DNA of 64,000 nt from VRUE01 sp963814915. Its GTDB lineage: Bacteria; Actinomycetota; Thermoleophilia; Solirubrobacterales; 70-9. The stretch covers positions 62,001-126,000 of the forward strand of contig CAWFEI010000005.1 in assembly GCA_963814915.1 (NCBI GenBank), read 5' to 3'. Below are positions 32,761 to 40,982 of this stretch, piece after piece. Both the position numbers and the translations under genes were made by a program. The notes under the pieces were generated by a model. That model saw only the letters and a list, made by a program, of their open reading frames with translations, had not been told where the DNA came from and did not search any database. Positions within the stretch are counted from its first letter, which is position 1. Each line of letters opens with the position of its first letter.

Positions 32761-33407
32761 AGCTCGGGCCGGGCAGGAGGGGGCGCCCGGCCCTGGCGGC
32801 GCGACTGGGCTGCGCCGCCGCGGCAGCCGCAACGGCGCTTCTCGCCGCGCCGGCGGCTCCGGGCAGAACCTCCTGGCTGGTCGCGGCCGGCCTGCCGGCG
32901 GCGGGTTTCCTGCTGCCCGACGTCCTGCTCGAGCGGCGGGTGCGCCGGCGCCACCGGCGGCTGCTCGCCGCCCTTCCCGACGCGCTCGACCTGCTGGCGA
33001 TCGGCTCGGCCGCCGGTCGCGGCCCGGCCGTCGGCTTCGCCGAGATCGCCACGGCCGGCGATGGCCCGCTGGCCAACGAGCTGCGCGTCGTCGTCGCCGA
33101 GCTCGAGTGCGGGCGGCCGCTGGCCGCGGCGCTGGCGACGCTGCGCGAGCGCGTGCCCGGCAGCGAGGTCGCGACGCTCTGCGCCTCGATCGAGCGTTCG
33201 CGCCGTCTCGGCTCGCCACTCGCAGACCAGCTGCGCCGCCAGGCGAGCTCCCTGCGCCGCGACCAGCGCCGCGCGGTCGAGGAGCGCGCCGCTCGCGCCG
33301 CGCCCAAGATCCAGCTCGTCGTCGCTCTCGTCCTCGTCCCGTCGGTGCTGCTGATGATCGCCGCTGCTCTGATCGCAAACGCCGACGTGCTGCTCGGCGG
33401 CTTCTGA
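32757..33407 (+). CDS. TadC-like type II secretion system F-domain protein
   Basis: 216 residues from GTG 32757, shorter than many TadC proteins. Two N-terminal hydrophobic segments, the T2SF core (LLAALPDALDLLAIGSAAGR, ATLCASIERSRRLGSPLADQ, LRRDQRRAVEERAARAAPKI) and a C-terminal helix (VALVLVPSVLLMIAAALI). Second platform protein of the Tad machinery. The operon ends here: no flp pilin, prepilin peptidase or tadE/F is present in the window, so the rest of the system must lie elsewhere. Confidence 0.85.
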   Translation: MKLGPGRRGRPALAARLGCAAAAAATALLAAPAAPGRTSWLVAAGLPAAGFLLPDVLLERRVRRRHRRLLAALPDALDLLAIGSAAGRGPAVGFAEIATAGDGPLANELRVVVAELECGRPLAAALATLRERVPGSEVATLCASIERSRRLGSPLADQLRRQASSLRRDQRRAVEERAARAAPKIQLVVALVLVPSVLLMIAAALIANADVLLGGF

Positions 33408-33424
33408 CCGGCGCCTTCCGCGTC

Positions 33425-34279
33425 TTACTCCAGCGCCTCCTCGCGCAGCCGGGTGGCCACCTTGGCGGTGCAGGCGCGGAGGATGTCGAGCCGCGCGGCG
33501 GTCTTCTCGTGGCCGCTGACGTAGCAGCAGAGGTTGCCGCCCACGAGCTCGAAGGCGAACTTCTCCGGGGGCGCTTCCGAGAGCCAGACGATGAAGGTGG
33601 GGGAGAAGAGCTGGCGCAGGCGGTTGGGGTCCTGGGCCTTGCCGGCGAAGATCTCGTAGCGCTCGTCGAGCGCCTCGCTCTCCAGCTTGACTCGCTCTTT
33701 GGAGCGGCGGAAGACGTCCTCGAGTCCCTCCAGGGCGCGTAGCCCGACCTTGCGCTGGCAGTAGAGCTCGGGGACGAAGCCGGCGCACTCGGGCAGCTCG
33801 GCGATGCCGACGGTGTAGCGGTGGTAGCTGGTCTGGCGGTCACCGTCCGCGTCGGTCGATTCCTCCTCGTAGGTGTAGAGGGCGAGCAGCCCCTCGACGC
33901 CGTCGCCGAGCGGGCCTTCCAGCGTGCGCTCGGCGTAGCGATCGTCGCCCTTGCGCAGCAGCGGCGTCGCTTCGGGGAGCCGGCCTTTGCCGTAGACGGC
34001 CAGCTGGCGCTGCTCGCCGTAGATCTCGAAGAAGGCAGCCTCCGAGCGCGAGTCGGCGATCGCGAAGACGATCAGCAGGCCGATCAGCAGGGCGGCGAGG
34101 AAGCCGATCGCACCGCCGCCCGGGCCGACGGCGGCCGCCGCTGCGATCGCGACGACGATCACGCCGACGGCAAGCGCCGCCTGAGTGCTTGCCCTGCCGA
34201 GCAGCAGCTTGAAGTAGAAGCCGCGCAGGTCGTCGGCGTCGTCGGGGAGCTCGGCAGGAGGGCGTTCGAGTCGGTTCAT
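33425..34279 (-). CDS. Membrane protein of unknown function (DUF3137-like)
   Basis: 284 residues from ATG 34279, with TAGGGT (34292-34287) 7 nt upstream; the frame stays open further upstream but that part overlaps the mraZ promoter and is not protein-like. Two adjacent membrane helices (~32-52, ~56-74) are followed by a cytoplasmic domain of ~200 residues (SEAAFFEIYGEQRQLAVYGK, RYEIFAGKAQDPNRLRQLFS, GGNLCCYVSG). The overall plan resembles DUF3137 proteins, but the match is by general pattern only. It ends 17 bp from tadC and is divergent from mraZ. Confidence 0.65.
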   Translation of the reverse strand: MNRLERPPAELPDDADDLRGFYFKLLLGRASTQAALAVGVIVVAIAAAAAVGPGGGAIGFLAALLIGLLIVFAIADSRSEAAFFEIYGEQRQLAVYGKGRLPEATPLLRKGDDRYAERTLEGPLGDGVEGLLALYTYEEESTDADGDRQTSYHRYTVGIAELPECAGFVPELYCQRKVGLRALEGLEDVFRRSKERVKLESEALDERYEIFAGKAQDPNRLRQLFSPTFIVWLSEAPPEKFAFELVGGNLCCYVSGHEKTAARLDILRACTAKVATRLREEALE

Positions 34280-34347
34280 CGGGCGCACCCTATTCGTCCC
34301 TGCTTCTGCAACTGAAGTTGCGGATGGGACGCCTGTTTGAGTCTGTG

Positions 34348-34379
34348 TTGCAAAGTGGGAGGAAGTGGGGTACTGTGGC
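34348..34379 (+). promoter_or_regulatory. mraZ promoter overlapping an MraZ operator
   Basis: TTGCAA (34348-34353), 17 bp, TACTGT (34371-34376) forms a good promoter. Overlapping it are three repeats spaced exactly 10 bp apart: TGGGA at 34356, TGGGG at 34366 and TGGCG at 34376. TGGG repeats at 10-bp spacing are the known binding site of MraZ, so the operon is probably autorepressed. Confidence 0.75.
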
Positions 34380-34395
34380 GCTCGAGTTGAAGCCC

Positions 34396-34440
34396 AGGAC
34401 CGGGGTGGTGAGGCTCCTCCCACCTCATCACTCCGGTCCT
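34396..34440 (+). ncRNA. Large hairpin in the mraZ leader
   Basis: An 18-bp stem with no mismatches, counting a few G-U pairs: 34396-34413 (AGGACCGGGGTGGTGAGG) pairs with 34423-34440 around the 9-nt loop CTCCTCCCA. It lies in the predicted 5' leader, ~38 nt before the mraZ ATG. No U-tract follows, so it is unlikely to be a simple terminator. It may correspond to the actinobacterial mraW leader motif, but I cannot confirm the consensus. Confidence 0.5.
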
Positions 34441-34478
34441 AACTCTCTTCCAGGCCGCAGAAAGGACACCGACGGGGT

Positions 34479-34922
34479 ATGGCATTTCGGGGTCTCTACG
34501 AGCACAGCCTCGACTCCAAGGATCGCCTCACGGTCCCTTCTCGCTTTCGGGCCGCCCTCTCCGACGGGATAGTTCTGTCGAAAGGCTTCGACCCCTGCGT
34601 GTGGGTGCACACGACCGAGGAGTTCGAGCAGCTGTCCGACCGCTTCCTCTCACCGCACAGCCCGTTCGGCAAGGACGCGCGCAGCCTGCGGCGCCGTTTC
34701 CACGGCGGGTCCTTCGACGAGAAGCTCGACTCGGCGGGCCGCATCCGCGTGCCCAAGTCGTTGATCGAGCACGCGGGCCTCGCCGGGCCCTGCGTCGTGC
34801 TCGGCGCCGGCGAGTACCTGGAGATCTGGAACGCCGAGGCCTGGGCGAAGCAGGAGGAGGAGCTCGACGCCTCCGCGCCCGAGATCGCCGAGGGGCTTGC
34901 CGCGACCGAGGCGGCCGCGTGA
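34479..34922 (+). CDS. mraZ: Transcriptional regulator MraZ
   Basis: 147 residues from ATG 34479, with AAAGGA about 12 nt upstream. Two AbrB-like MraZ repeats: FRGLYEHSLDSKDRLTVPSR and GGSFDEKLDSAGRIRVPKSL. MraZ forms a ring-shaped oligomer that binds TGGG repeats upstream of its own operon, and such repeats are present at 34356-34379. It heads the division and cell-wall cluster; rsmH begins one base after the stop. Confidence 0.95.
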   Translation: MAFRGLYEHSLDSKDRLTVPSRFRAALSDGIVLSKGFDPCVWVHTTEEFEQLSDRFLSPHSPFGKDARSLRRRFHGGSFDEKLDSAGRIRVPKSLIEHAGLAGPCVVLGAGEYLEIWNAEAWAKQEEELDASAPEIAEGLAATEAAA

Positions 34923-34923
34923 G

Positions 34924-35958
34924 ATGCAAGCCCATGCCGCCCACCCGATCGTTTCCGACCGCGCTCCTCGCTATTCCCGTCCCGACAGCGCAACCCTTGC
35001 CTATATGCCCACCGAGCACGAGCCAGTCCTCGCCGACGAGCTGACCTCCCTGCTGGCGCCCAAGCCGGGGCAGGTCGCCGTCGACTGCACCTTCGGCGGC
35101 GGTGGCCACGCGCGGCGGATCGCCGCCGAGCTGGGCTCGCGCGGGACGCTGATCGGGATCGACCGCGATCCCGCCGCGGCCGCCCGCTTCGAACGCTTCG
35201 CCGCCGAAAGCTCCTGCAAAACACGGTTCCTCGGCTGTGAGTACTCGGCAGGTCTTCGCACCCTGCACGGCGAAGGCATCCGTCCAGACATGGTGCTCAT
35301 GGACCTCGGAATGTCCTCGATGCAGGTCGACGCCAGGGAGCGGGGGTTCTCCTACTCCTATGACGCGCCGCTCGACATGCGGATGGACACCCGCCAGGAG
35401 CTCAGTGCCGCCGACGTCGTCAACGAGTGGCCCGAGTCGCGGATCGCCCAGGCGCTGCGCCGCCTCGGGGAGGAGCGCTACGCGGGCGGCATCGCCCGCG
35501 AGATCGTCCGCCGCCGCCCTCTGCACACGACGGCGGAGCTTGTATCCGCGGTCAAAGCCGGGATGCCGGCCTCGGCCCGCTTCGGCGGCGGCCACCCGGC
35601 CAAGCGCACCTTCCAGGCGATTCGCATCGCCGTCAACGGCGAGCTCGACGCGCTTGGCGACGCCCTGCCAACGGCCTGGTCGATGCTGCCGCTCGGGGGT
35701 CGCCTGGCGGCGATCTCCTTCCACTCGCTCGAGGACCGGCAGGTGAAGCGCTTTCTCGCCGACCGGGCACGTGGCTGCGTCTGCCCGCCCGAGCTGCCGA
35801 TCTGCACCTGCGGGCGCGAACCCGAAGCCGACCTGCTGACTCGCCGCGCTGTCGCGCCCGAAGCCGCCGAGATGGCCGCGAACCCGCGCTCCAGGTCCGC
35901 CCACCTGCGCGTCGCCGTCAAGGTCGCCGAGGCTCAGGCCGCCGGGAGCGCCGTCTGA
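34924..35958 (+). CDS. rsmH: 16S rRNA (cytosine-1402-N4)-methyltransferase
   Basis: 344 residues from ATG 34924; ATG 35005 (MPTEHEPVLADEL) is closer to the conserved N-terminus and may be the true start. SAM-binding motif VDCTFGGGGHARRIAAELG, IGIDRDPAA, the FLGCEYSAGL segment, MDLGMSSMQVD, family signature RGFSYSYDAPLDMRMD, and the C-terminal AISFHSLEDRQVKRF with a Cys-rich stretch (CVCPPELPICTCG). It methylates N4 of C1402 of 16S rRNA in the decoding centre. Formerly named mraW. Confidence 0.95.
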   Translation: MQAHAAHPIVSDRAPRYSRPDSATLAYMPTEHEPVLADELTSLLAPKPGQVAVDCTFGGGGHARRIAAELGSRGTLIGIDRDPAAAARFERFAAESSCKTRFLGCEYSAGLRTLHGEGIRPDMVLMDLGMSSMQVDARERGFSYSYDAPLDMRMDTRQELSAADVVNEWPESRIAQALRRLGEERYAGGIAREIVRRRPLHTTAELVSAVKAGMPASARFGGGHPAKRTFQAIRIAVNGELDALGDALPTAWSMLPLGGRLAAISFHSLEDRQVKRFLADRARGCVCPPELPICTCGREPEADLLTRRAVAPEAAEMAANPRSRSAHLRVAVKVAEAQAAGSAV

Positions 35959-36452
35959 TGGCTTCCGCGGCCACCGCCCGCCAGGCGGCCCCGGCGCGCG
36001 CCCCGCGGCCCAAGCGAACCGCTCCGGCCCGACCGAGGCGCACGCCGCCGTCGCGCCGCCCGGGAGCCAAGGTGATCCCGATCGCGGTCGGCACCGCCAG
36101 CGCCGTCCGCGGCCTCCCCGACTCGAGCCTGATGGTGCGGATGACCCGCGGCCGCGCCTGGATCGCCGTGCTCGGCGTGCTGCTGGTCGGCATCGTCGCC
36201 CTCAACGTGGTCACGCTGAGCCTCGCCGCCGAGGCCGGCCACATCGACCAGAACATCCAGGCCCTCGACGAAGAGAACTCGATCCTGCGCAGCCGCGACG
36301 CCCAGCGCTCGGGCGCCGGGCGGATCGCGCACGAAGCGGCGGCGCTCGGCCTCAGCACCGCGGCCGCGGAGGAAATCGGCGCCGTGCGCGCCGGCCCGCG
36401 GGACGTGGCGACCGCGGCACAGCGCCTCGCTGCCGCCGGAACGGGCTACTGA
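35958..36452 (+). CDS. ftsL: FtsL-like cell division protein
   Basis: 164 residues from ATG 35958, sharing one base with the rsmH stop. Long basic Pro/Arg-rich cytoplasmic tail (~1-60), one membrane helix (WIAVLGVLLVGIVALNVVTL, ~70-90) and a short periplasmic coiled coil (HIDQNIQALDEENSILRSRD). This layout, and its place between rsmH and the division transpeptidase, mark it as the FtsL position of the cluster. FtsL helps activate septal peptidoglycan synthesis together with DivIC/FtsB. Sequence similarity itself is weak, as usual for FtsL. Confidence 0.75.
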   Translation: MASAATARQAAPARAPRPKRTAPARPRRTPPSRRPGAKVIPIAVGTASAVRGLPDSSLMVRMTRGRAWIAVLGVLLVGIVALNVVTLSLAAEAGHIDQNIQALDEENSILRSRDAQRSGAGRIAHEAAALGLSTAAAEEIGAVRAGPRDVATAAQRLAAAGTGY

Positions 36453-36459
36453 GCGGGCG

Positions 36460-38112
36460 ATGCGCACGATCGAGCGCAGGATCGGCCTCCTCTTCGCCGG
36501 CTTTCTGCTCTGCTTCCTAGTCGTCGGCGCGCGCGCCTTCTGGTTGCAGGGCGTGCAGGGCGCCAAGCTCGCCTCCGAGGCGACCTACCAGCAGACCGAT
36601 GTCGTCACCGTCCCGGGCCTGCGCGGCAGCGTGCTCGACCGCTTCGGCAACCCGCTCGCGGTCTCCGAAGACGCGAAGACGATCTACGCCACTCCCTACC
36701 AGGTCAAGCAGCCGCGGCAGACCGCGGCCAAGCTGGCCAAGATCCTCAGCCTCGAACAGGGCGAGGTGCTGAAGAGCCTGACCGAAGACTCCGGCTTCGC
36801 CTACGTGGCGCGCAGGGTCGACCTGCCGAGTGCGGCGCGGGTCGCGCGGCTTGAACTTGCCGGCATCGGCGAGCTGCCCGACAGCCGTCGCACCTACCCG
36901 CAGGGCGACCTGGCGGCGCAGACGATCGGCGCCGTCGGCGACGAAGGCCAGGGCCTCAGCGGCCTGGAGGCGAGCGAGGACTCGCTCCTGCACGGCAGCG
37001 ACGGGGAACGGCGGGTCGTCAACGACGCGCTCGGCGAGCCGATCCGGCTGGAAACCGTGAGCGAGGCGAGCGACGGCGAAGACCTGCGCCTGACGATCGA
37101 CCCGGCGATCGAGAAGAAGACCGAGCAGGTGCTCGGCGAAGTCGGTGAAACCTACGCCCCGAAGGGGGCCACGGCGATCGTGATGAATCCGCGCAACTCG
37201 CAACTGCTGGCGATCGCGAACTGGCCGCCGGTCGACCCAAACGACCTCGAAAGCGCCGAACCCGAAGACCTGATCAACCGTGCGACCGGGTTCACCTACG
37301 AGCCGGGCTCGACCTTCAAGGCGTTCACCGTCTCCGCCGCGCTCGAGGAAAAACAGGTGACGCCGGAAACCGCCTTCACCCTGCCGCCGGAAATCCAGGT
37401 CGCCGACCGCACGATCTCCGATGCCGAGGCGAGGCCCACGGTCACGCTCACCGTCTCGCAGATCCTCGCCGAGTCCTCCAACGTCGGCGCGGTCACGATC
37501 GGGCTCGGGCTCGGCAGCGAGAAGTTCTCGCGCTGGATAAACCGCTTCGGATTCGGACGCCCGACCGGGGTGCGGTTCCCGGCCGAGGAGCGGGGGATCG
37601 TGCCCGCTCTCGACGAATACTCGGGCTCGACGATGGGCAACCTGCCGATCGGCCAGGGCCTCTCCGTGACGCCGATGCAGATGGTCGCCGGGTACGCGGC
37701 GATCGCCAACGGCGGCATGCTGCGCCAGCCCCAGCTGATCGAACGGATCGGCGACGAAGCGGTGCACGAGCCGCGCGGGCACCGCGTCGTCGACGCCACC
37801 GTCGCCGAGCAGGTGCGGACGATGCTCGAGGGTGTGCTGGCCGCCGGCGGAACCGCCTCCGAGGTGAGCGTGCCCGGATACACCCTGGCCGGCAAGACCG
37901 GAACGGCGCAGGTGGCCGAAAACGGGACCTACTCGGAAACGAAGTACGTCGCCTCCTTCATCGGCTTCGCCCCGGCGCAGGACCCGCGCCTGCTCGTCGC
38001 CGTGATCGTCGACCAGCCACAGGGGGACATATACGGCGGCTCGGTCGCGGCGCCGGCATTCGGCAAGATCGCGGGCTTCGCGCTTCCTTACCTCGGTGTG
38101 CCGCAGGAATAG
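36460..38112 (+). CDS. ftsI: Division penicillin-binding protein (FtsI/PBP3 class)
   Basis: 550 residues. One N-terminal membrane anchor (LLFAGFLLCFLVVGARAFWL), a class B dimerisation domain with RGSVLDRFGNPLAVS, and a transpeptidase domain carrying all three motifs: EPGSTFKAF with nucleophile Ser284, ESSNVGAV (SxN at 339-341) and AGKTGTAQ (KTG). No PASTA repeats are present. It crosslinks septal peptidoglycan on the outer side of the membrane. It follows the ftsL-like gene by 7 nt. Confidence 0.93.
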   Translation: MRTIERRIGLLFAGFLLCFLVVGARAFWLQGVQGAKLASEATYQQTDVVTVPGLRGSVLDRFGNPLAVSEDAKTIYATPYQVKQPRQTAAKLAKILSLEQGEVLKSLTEDSGFAYVARRVDLPSAARVARLELAGIGELPDSRRTYPQGDLAAQTIGAVGDEGQGLSGLEASEDSLLHGSDGERRVVNDALGEPIRLETVSEASDGEDLRLTIDPAIEKKTEQVLGEVGETYAPKGATAIVMNPRNSQLLAIANWPPVDPNDLESAEPEDLINRATGFTYEPGSTFKAFTVSAALEEKQVTPETAFTLPPEIQVADRTISDAEARPTVTLTVSQILAESSNVGAVTIGLGLGSEKFSRWINRFGFGRPTGVRFPAEERGIVPALDEYSGSTMGNLPIGQGLSVTPMQMVAGYAAIANGGMLRQPQLIERIGDEAVHEPRGHRVVDATVAEQVRTMLEGVLAAGGTASEVSVPGYTLAGKTGTAQVAENGTYSETKYVASFIGFAPAQDPRLLVAVIVDQPQGDIYGGSVAAPAFGKIAGFALPYLGVPQE

Positions 38113-38147
38113 GGGAGGGGTCCCGGGGCGCACCTACAATCGCGGCC

Positions 38148-39578
38148 GTGAGATTGGTAGAGCTTGCTTCCTTGGTTGGCGGCGCACGGGTCGTCGGCGA
38201 CGGGTCCGTTCGCATCGCGGACCTTGCGTATGACAGCCGCAAGGTCGGGGCCGGGACGCTTTTCTTCTGCGTGCCCGGGGAGAAGGTCGATGGGCATGAC
38301 TTCGCTCCGGCCGTCGTCGAGGCCGGGGCCGCTGCCCTGGTCGTCGAGCGCGAGTTGGATCTCGAGGTGGCCCAGCTCGTGGTCGGGGACGCACGTGCGG
38401 CGATGGCGCCGTTGGCCGCGCGATTCTTCGGTGAGCCCACGGCGGAGCTGAAGGTCGCCGGGATCACGGGGACCAACGGTAAGACGACAACGGCCTTCCT
38501 GCTGCGGGAGATTCTCGAGTCGGCCGGGGTCCGCTGCGGGTTGTTGGGCACCGTCAAGCAGGTAGTCGGCGGCACCGACGAGGCGGTCGAGCGGACCACA
38601 CCGGAGGCGATCGACCTACAGGCGACCTTCCGGCGGATGCTCGACGGCGGCGACCTGGCCTGCGCGATGGAGGCCTCTTCGCACGCTCTGGCGCTGCATC
38701 GCGCCGACGCGATCGAGTTCGACGTTGCCCTCTTCACCAACCTCACCCAGGACCACCTCGACTTCCACGCCGACATGGAGGACTACTTCCAGGCCAAGCG
38801 GCTCCTGTTCGAGATGGGGCCGGGGGCCGCGATCGTCAACACCGACGATCCGTTTGGGCGGCGCCTCGCGGAGGAGTTCGAGTGCGTGACCTTCTCGGCC
38901 GCCGGCGCCGAGGCGGATTTCTCCGCCCGCGACATCTCCTTCGACGCAGCCGGAGCGAGTTTCACGGTCGGCGGAGGGTGTCGATTGCGGACCGGGCTGC
39001 CGGGCAGCTTCAACGTGGCCAACGCGCTCGGCGCGTTCGCGGCGGCGCTGGCGCTGGGCGTCGACGCCGATGCCGCCGCCGTCGGCCTGGCCGGGGCCGC
39101 TGCTCCCCCAGGCCGCTTCGAGCCGATCGACGAGGGGCAGGGCTTCGCCGTTCTGGTCGACTACGCGCACACGCCCGACTCGCTGGACAACGTCCTGCGC
39201 GCGGCGCGGGAGATGACCGCGGGGCGGTTGCTCGCCGTGTTCGGCGCCGGGGGTGACCGCGACCGCGACAAGCGCCCGAAGATGGGTCGGGCCGGCGCCG
39301 ACAACGCGGACCTCGTTTTCGTCACCTCCGACAACCCGCGCTCCGAGCGTCCCGAGGCGATCGTCGCCGACGTCCTCGCCGGGATCGAAGGCCGCGACGG
39401 GGTGGAGCAGGAGGTCGACCGCCGCGCCGCGATTGCGCTGGCGCTCTCGCGCGCCGAGGCGGGCGACACGGTCCTGATCGCCGGCAAGGGGCACGAGCAG
39501 GGCCAGGAGTTCGAGAACGGCCGCAGGCTGCCCTTCGACGACCGCGAGGTCGCCCGCGAGGAGCTGCGCCGGCTTTGA
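38148..39578 (+). CDS. murE: UDP-N-acetylmuramoyl-L-alanyl-D-glutamate--2,6-diaminopimelate ligase
   Basis: 476 residues from GTG 38148; TACAAT (38135-38140) exactly 7 nt upstream points to an extra leaderless promoter inside the cluster. N-terminal UDP-binding domain (DLAYDSRKVGAGTLFFCVPG), central ATPase loop GITGTNGKTTTAFLL, the carbamylated-Lys region HLDFHADMEDYFQAKRLLF, and the C-terminal DNPRSERP motif, the DNPR form that selects meso-diaminopimelate. It adds the third residue of the stem peptide. Its stop overlaps murF by 4 nt. Confidence 0.95.
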   Translation: MRLVELASLVGGARVVGDGSVRIADLAYDSRKVGAGTLFFCVPGEKVDGHDFAPAVVEAGAAALVVERELDLEVAQLVVGDARAAMAPLAARFFGEPTAELKVAGITGTNGKTTTAFLLREILESAGVRCGLLGTVKQVVGGTDEAVERTTPEAIDLQATFRRMLDGGDLACAMEASSHALALHRADAIEFDVALFTNLTQDHLDFHADMEDYFQAKRLLFEMGPGAAIVNTDDPFGRRLAEEFECVTFSAAGAEADFSARDISFDAAGASFTVGGGCRLRTGLPGSFNVANALGAFAAALALGVDADAAAVGLAGAAAPPGRFEPIDEGQGFAVLVDYAHTPDSLDNVLRAAREMTAGRLLAVFGAGGDRDRDKRPKMGRAGADNADLVFVTSDNPRSERPEAIVADVLAGIEGRDGVEQEVDRRAAIALALSRAEAGDTVLIAGKGHEQGQEFENGRRLPFDDREVAREELRRL

Positions 39579-40981
39579 ATCTGACCCCGGAGCTGATCGC
39601 AGCGGCGATGGGCGCCGAGATCGTCCGGCGCGGCGAGCCGGGCTCGCCGCGCCGCGCCGCGATCGACTCGACCCAGGCCGGGGAGGGGGACCTCTTCTTC
39701 GGCCTGCGTGGCGAGCGGGTCGACGGCGGCGAGTTCGCCCCGGCCGCACTTGCGGCCGGGGCCTGGGGCGCCGTGGTCGAGACCGCCACGGCGCGTTCGC
39801 TGTTTGTCGATCCAGCCCCGACAAAAGGCGAACGCGCTTCGGCGGACGCGCCTGCTTGGGTCTTCGCCGTCGAGGACTCATTGGCAGCCCTGCAGGCACT
39901 TGCCCGCGCCTGGCAGCGCGCCATGGGCGCCACCGTGATCGGGATCACCGGCTCGGTCGGCAAGACCTCGGTCAAGGACATCGCCCGGTCGCTGCTGCCC
40001 GGCCGCGTCCACGCCAACCGCGAGAACCTCAACACGGAGATCGGCCTTCCGCTGACGGTGCTAGAGGCCCCGGCCGAGACCGACCTGCTCGTGCTTGAGA
40101 TGGCGATGCGCGGCCCGGGACAGATCGCCGAGCTGGCGGCGATCGCCGAGCCCCGGGTCGCCGTGATCACCAATGTCGGCCCGGTCCATGTCGAGCTGCT
40201 CGGCTCGGTCGGGGCGATCGCCGCGGCCAAGGCGGAGATCCTCGCCGCGCTGCCGCCCGACGGGACTGCCGTCGTGCCGGTCGAGGCCGGCGAGCTGGAG
40301 GCCCACCTGGGCGCGGCTCCGCGGCTGCTGCGCTTCGGCCCGGGCGGCGACGTCCACGCCAGCGAGAGCCGCGTCAAAGGTGGGGTCACGGAGGCGGCGA
40401 TCGTCGCGCCCTCTGGCAGGGCGCGCTTTCAGTTCCCCTTCGCCGAGCGCCACAACCTGACCAACGCGCTGGCGGCGATCGCCGCCGGAGCCGCGCTCGG
40501 GGCGCCGCTCGAGGAGATGGCCGACCGCGCTGCGAACATAGGCTTCTCCCGTTTCCGGGGCGAGCGCCTCGAGCTCGGCGACGGGATTGTTCTCGTGAAC
40601 GACTGCTACAACGCGAACCCGGTGTCGATGCGCGCGGCGCTGGATCACCTCGCCTCGCTGGAGGCGACGCGCCGCATCGCGGTGCTCGGCGAGATGGCCG
40701 AGCTCGGCCCGGAGGCGCCCACCTACCACCGCGAGGTGGGCGCTCACGCGCGCGAGGACGGAGTGGACCTGCTGATCGGCGTGGGCGAGCCCGCTGGCGC
40801 CTATGACCCCGACGAGCTGGTCGGCGACCCGTCCGAGGCGGCCGAGCTGCTCGCCGCCCAGTTGGAGCCAGGAGACGCGATTCTCGTCAAGGGCTCGCGT
40901 TCGGCCGGGCTCGAGGTCGTCGCCGAGCTTCTCCAAGGCCAAGCCACCCTCGAACGCGAGGGCAGAGGAGGCGGCGCCTGA
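39575..40981 (+). CDS. murF: UDP-N-acetylmuramoyl-tripeptide--D-alanyl-D-alanine ligase
   Basis: 468 residues from TTG 39575 (TTGA overlap with murE). Mur ligase motifs: DSTQAGEGDLFFGLRGERVD, ATP loop GITGSVGKTSVKDI, NRENLNTEIGLPLTVL, the central LEMAMRGPGQIAELA, FSRFRGERLEL, and the C-terminal VLVNDCYNANPVSMRAAL and GEMAELG. It adds D-Ala-D-Ala to the UDP-MurNAc tripeptide in the cytoplasm, completing the precursor that MraY, encoded next, attaches to lipid. Confidence 0.95.
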   Translation: MNLTPELIAAAMGAEIVRRGEPGSPRRAAIDSTQAGEGDLFFGLRGERVDGGEFAPAALAAGAWGAVVETATARSLFVDPAPTKGERASADAPAWVFAVEDSLAALQALARAWQRAMGATVIGITGSVGKTSVKDIARSLLPGRVHANRENLNTEIGLPLTVLEAPAETDLLVLEMAMRGPGQIAELAAIAEPRVAVITNVGPVHVELLGSVGAIAAAKAEILAALPPDGTAVVPVEAGELEAHLGAAPRLLRFGPGGDVHASESRVKGGVTEAAIVAPSGRARFQFPFAERHNLTNALAAIAAGAALGAPLEEMADRAANIGFSRFRGERLELGDGIVLVNDCYNANPVSMRAALDHLASLEATRRIAVLGEMAELGPEAPTYHREVGAHAREDGVDLLIGVGEPAGAYDPDELVGDPSEAAELLAAQLEPGDAILVKGSRSAGLEVVAELLQGQATLEREGRGGGA

Positions 40982-40982
40982 T

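Noticed and set aside
34396..34440. mraZ leader hairpin as a plain intrinsic terminator
   Set aside because: No U-tract follows the stem, and the promoter would then be cut off from its own operon.
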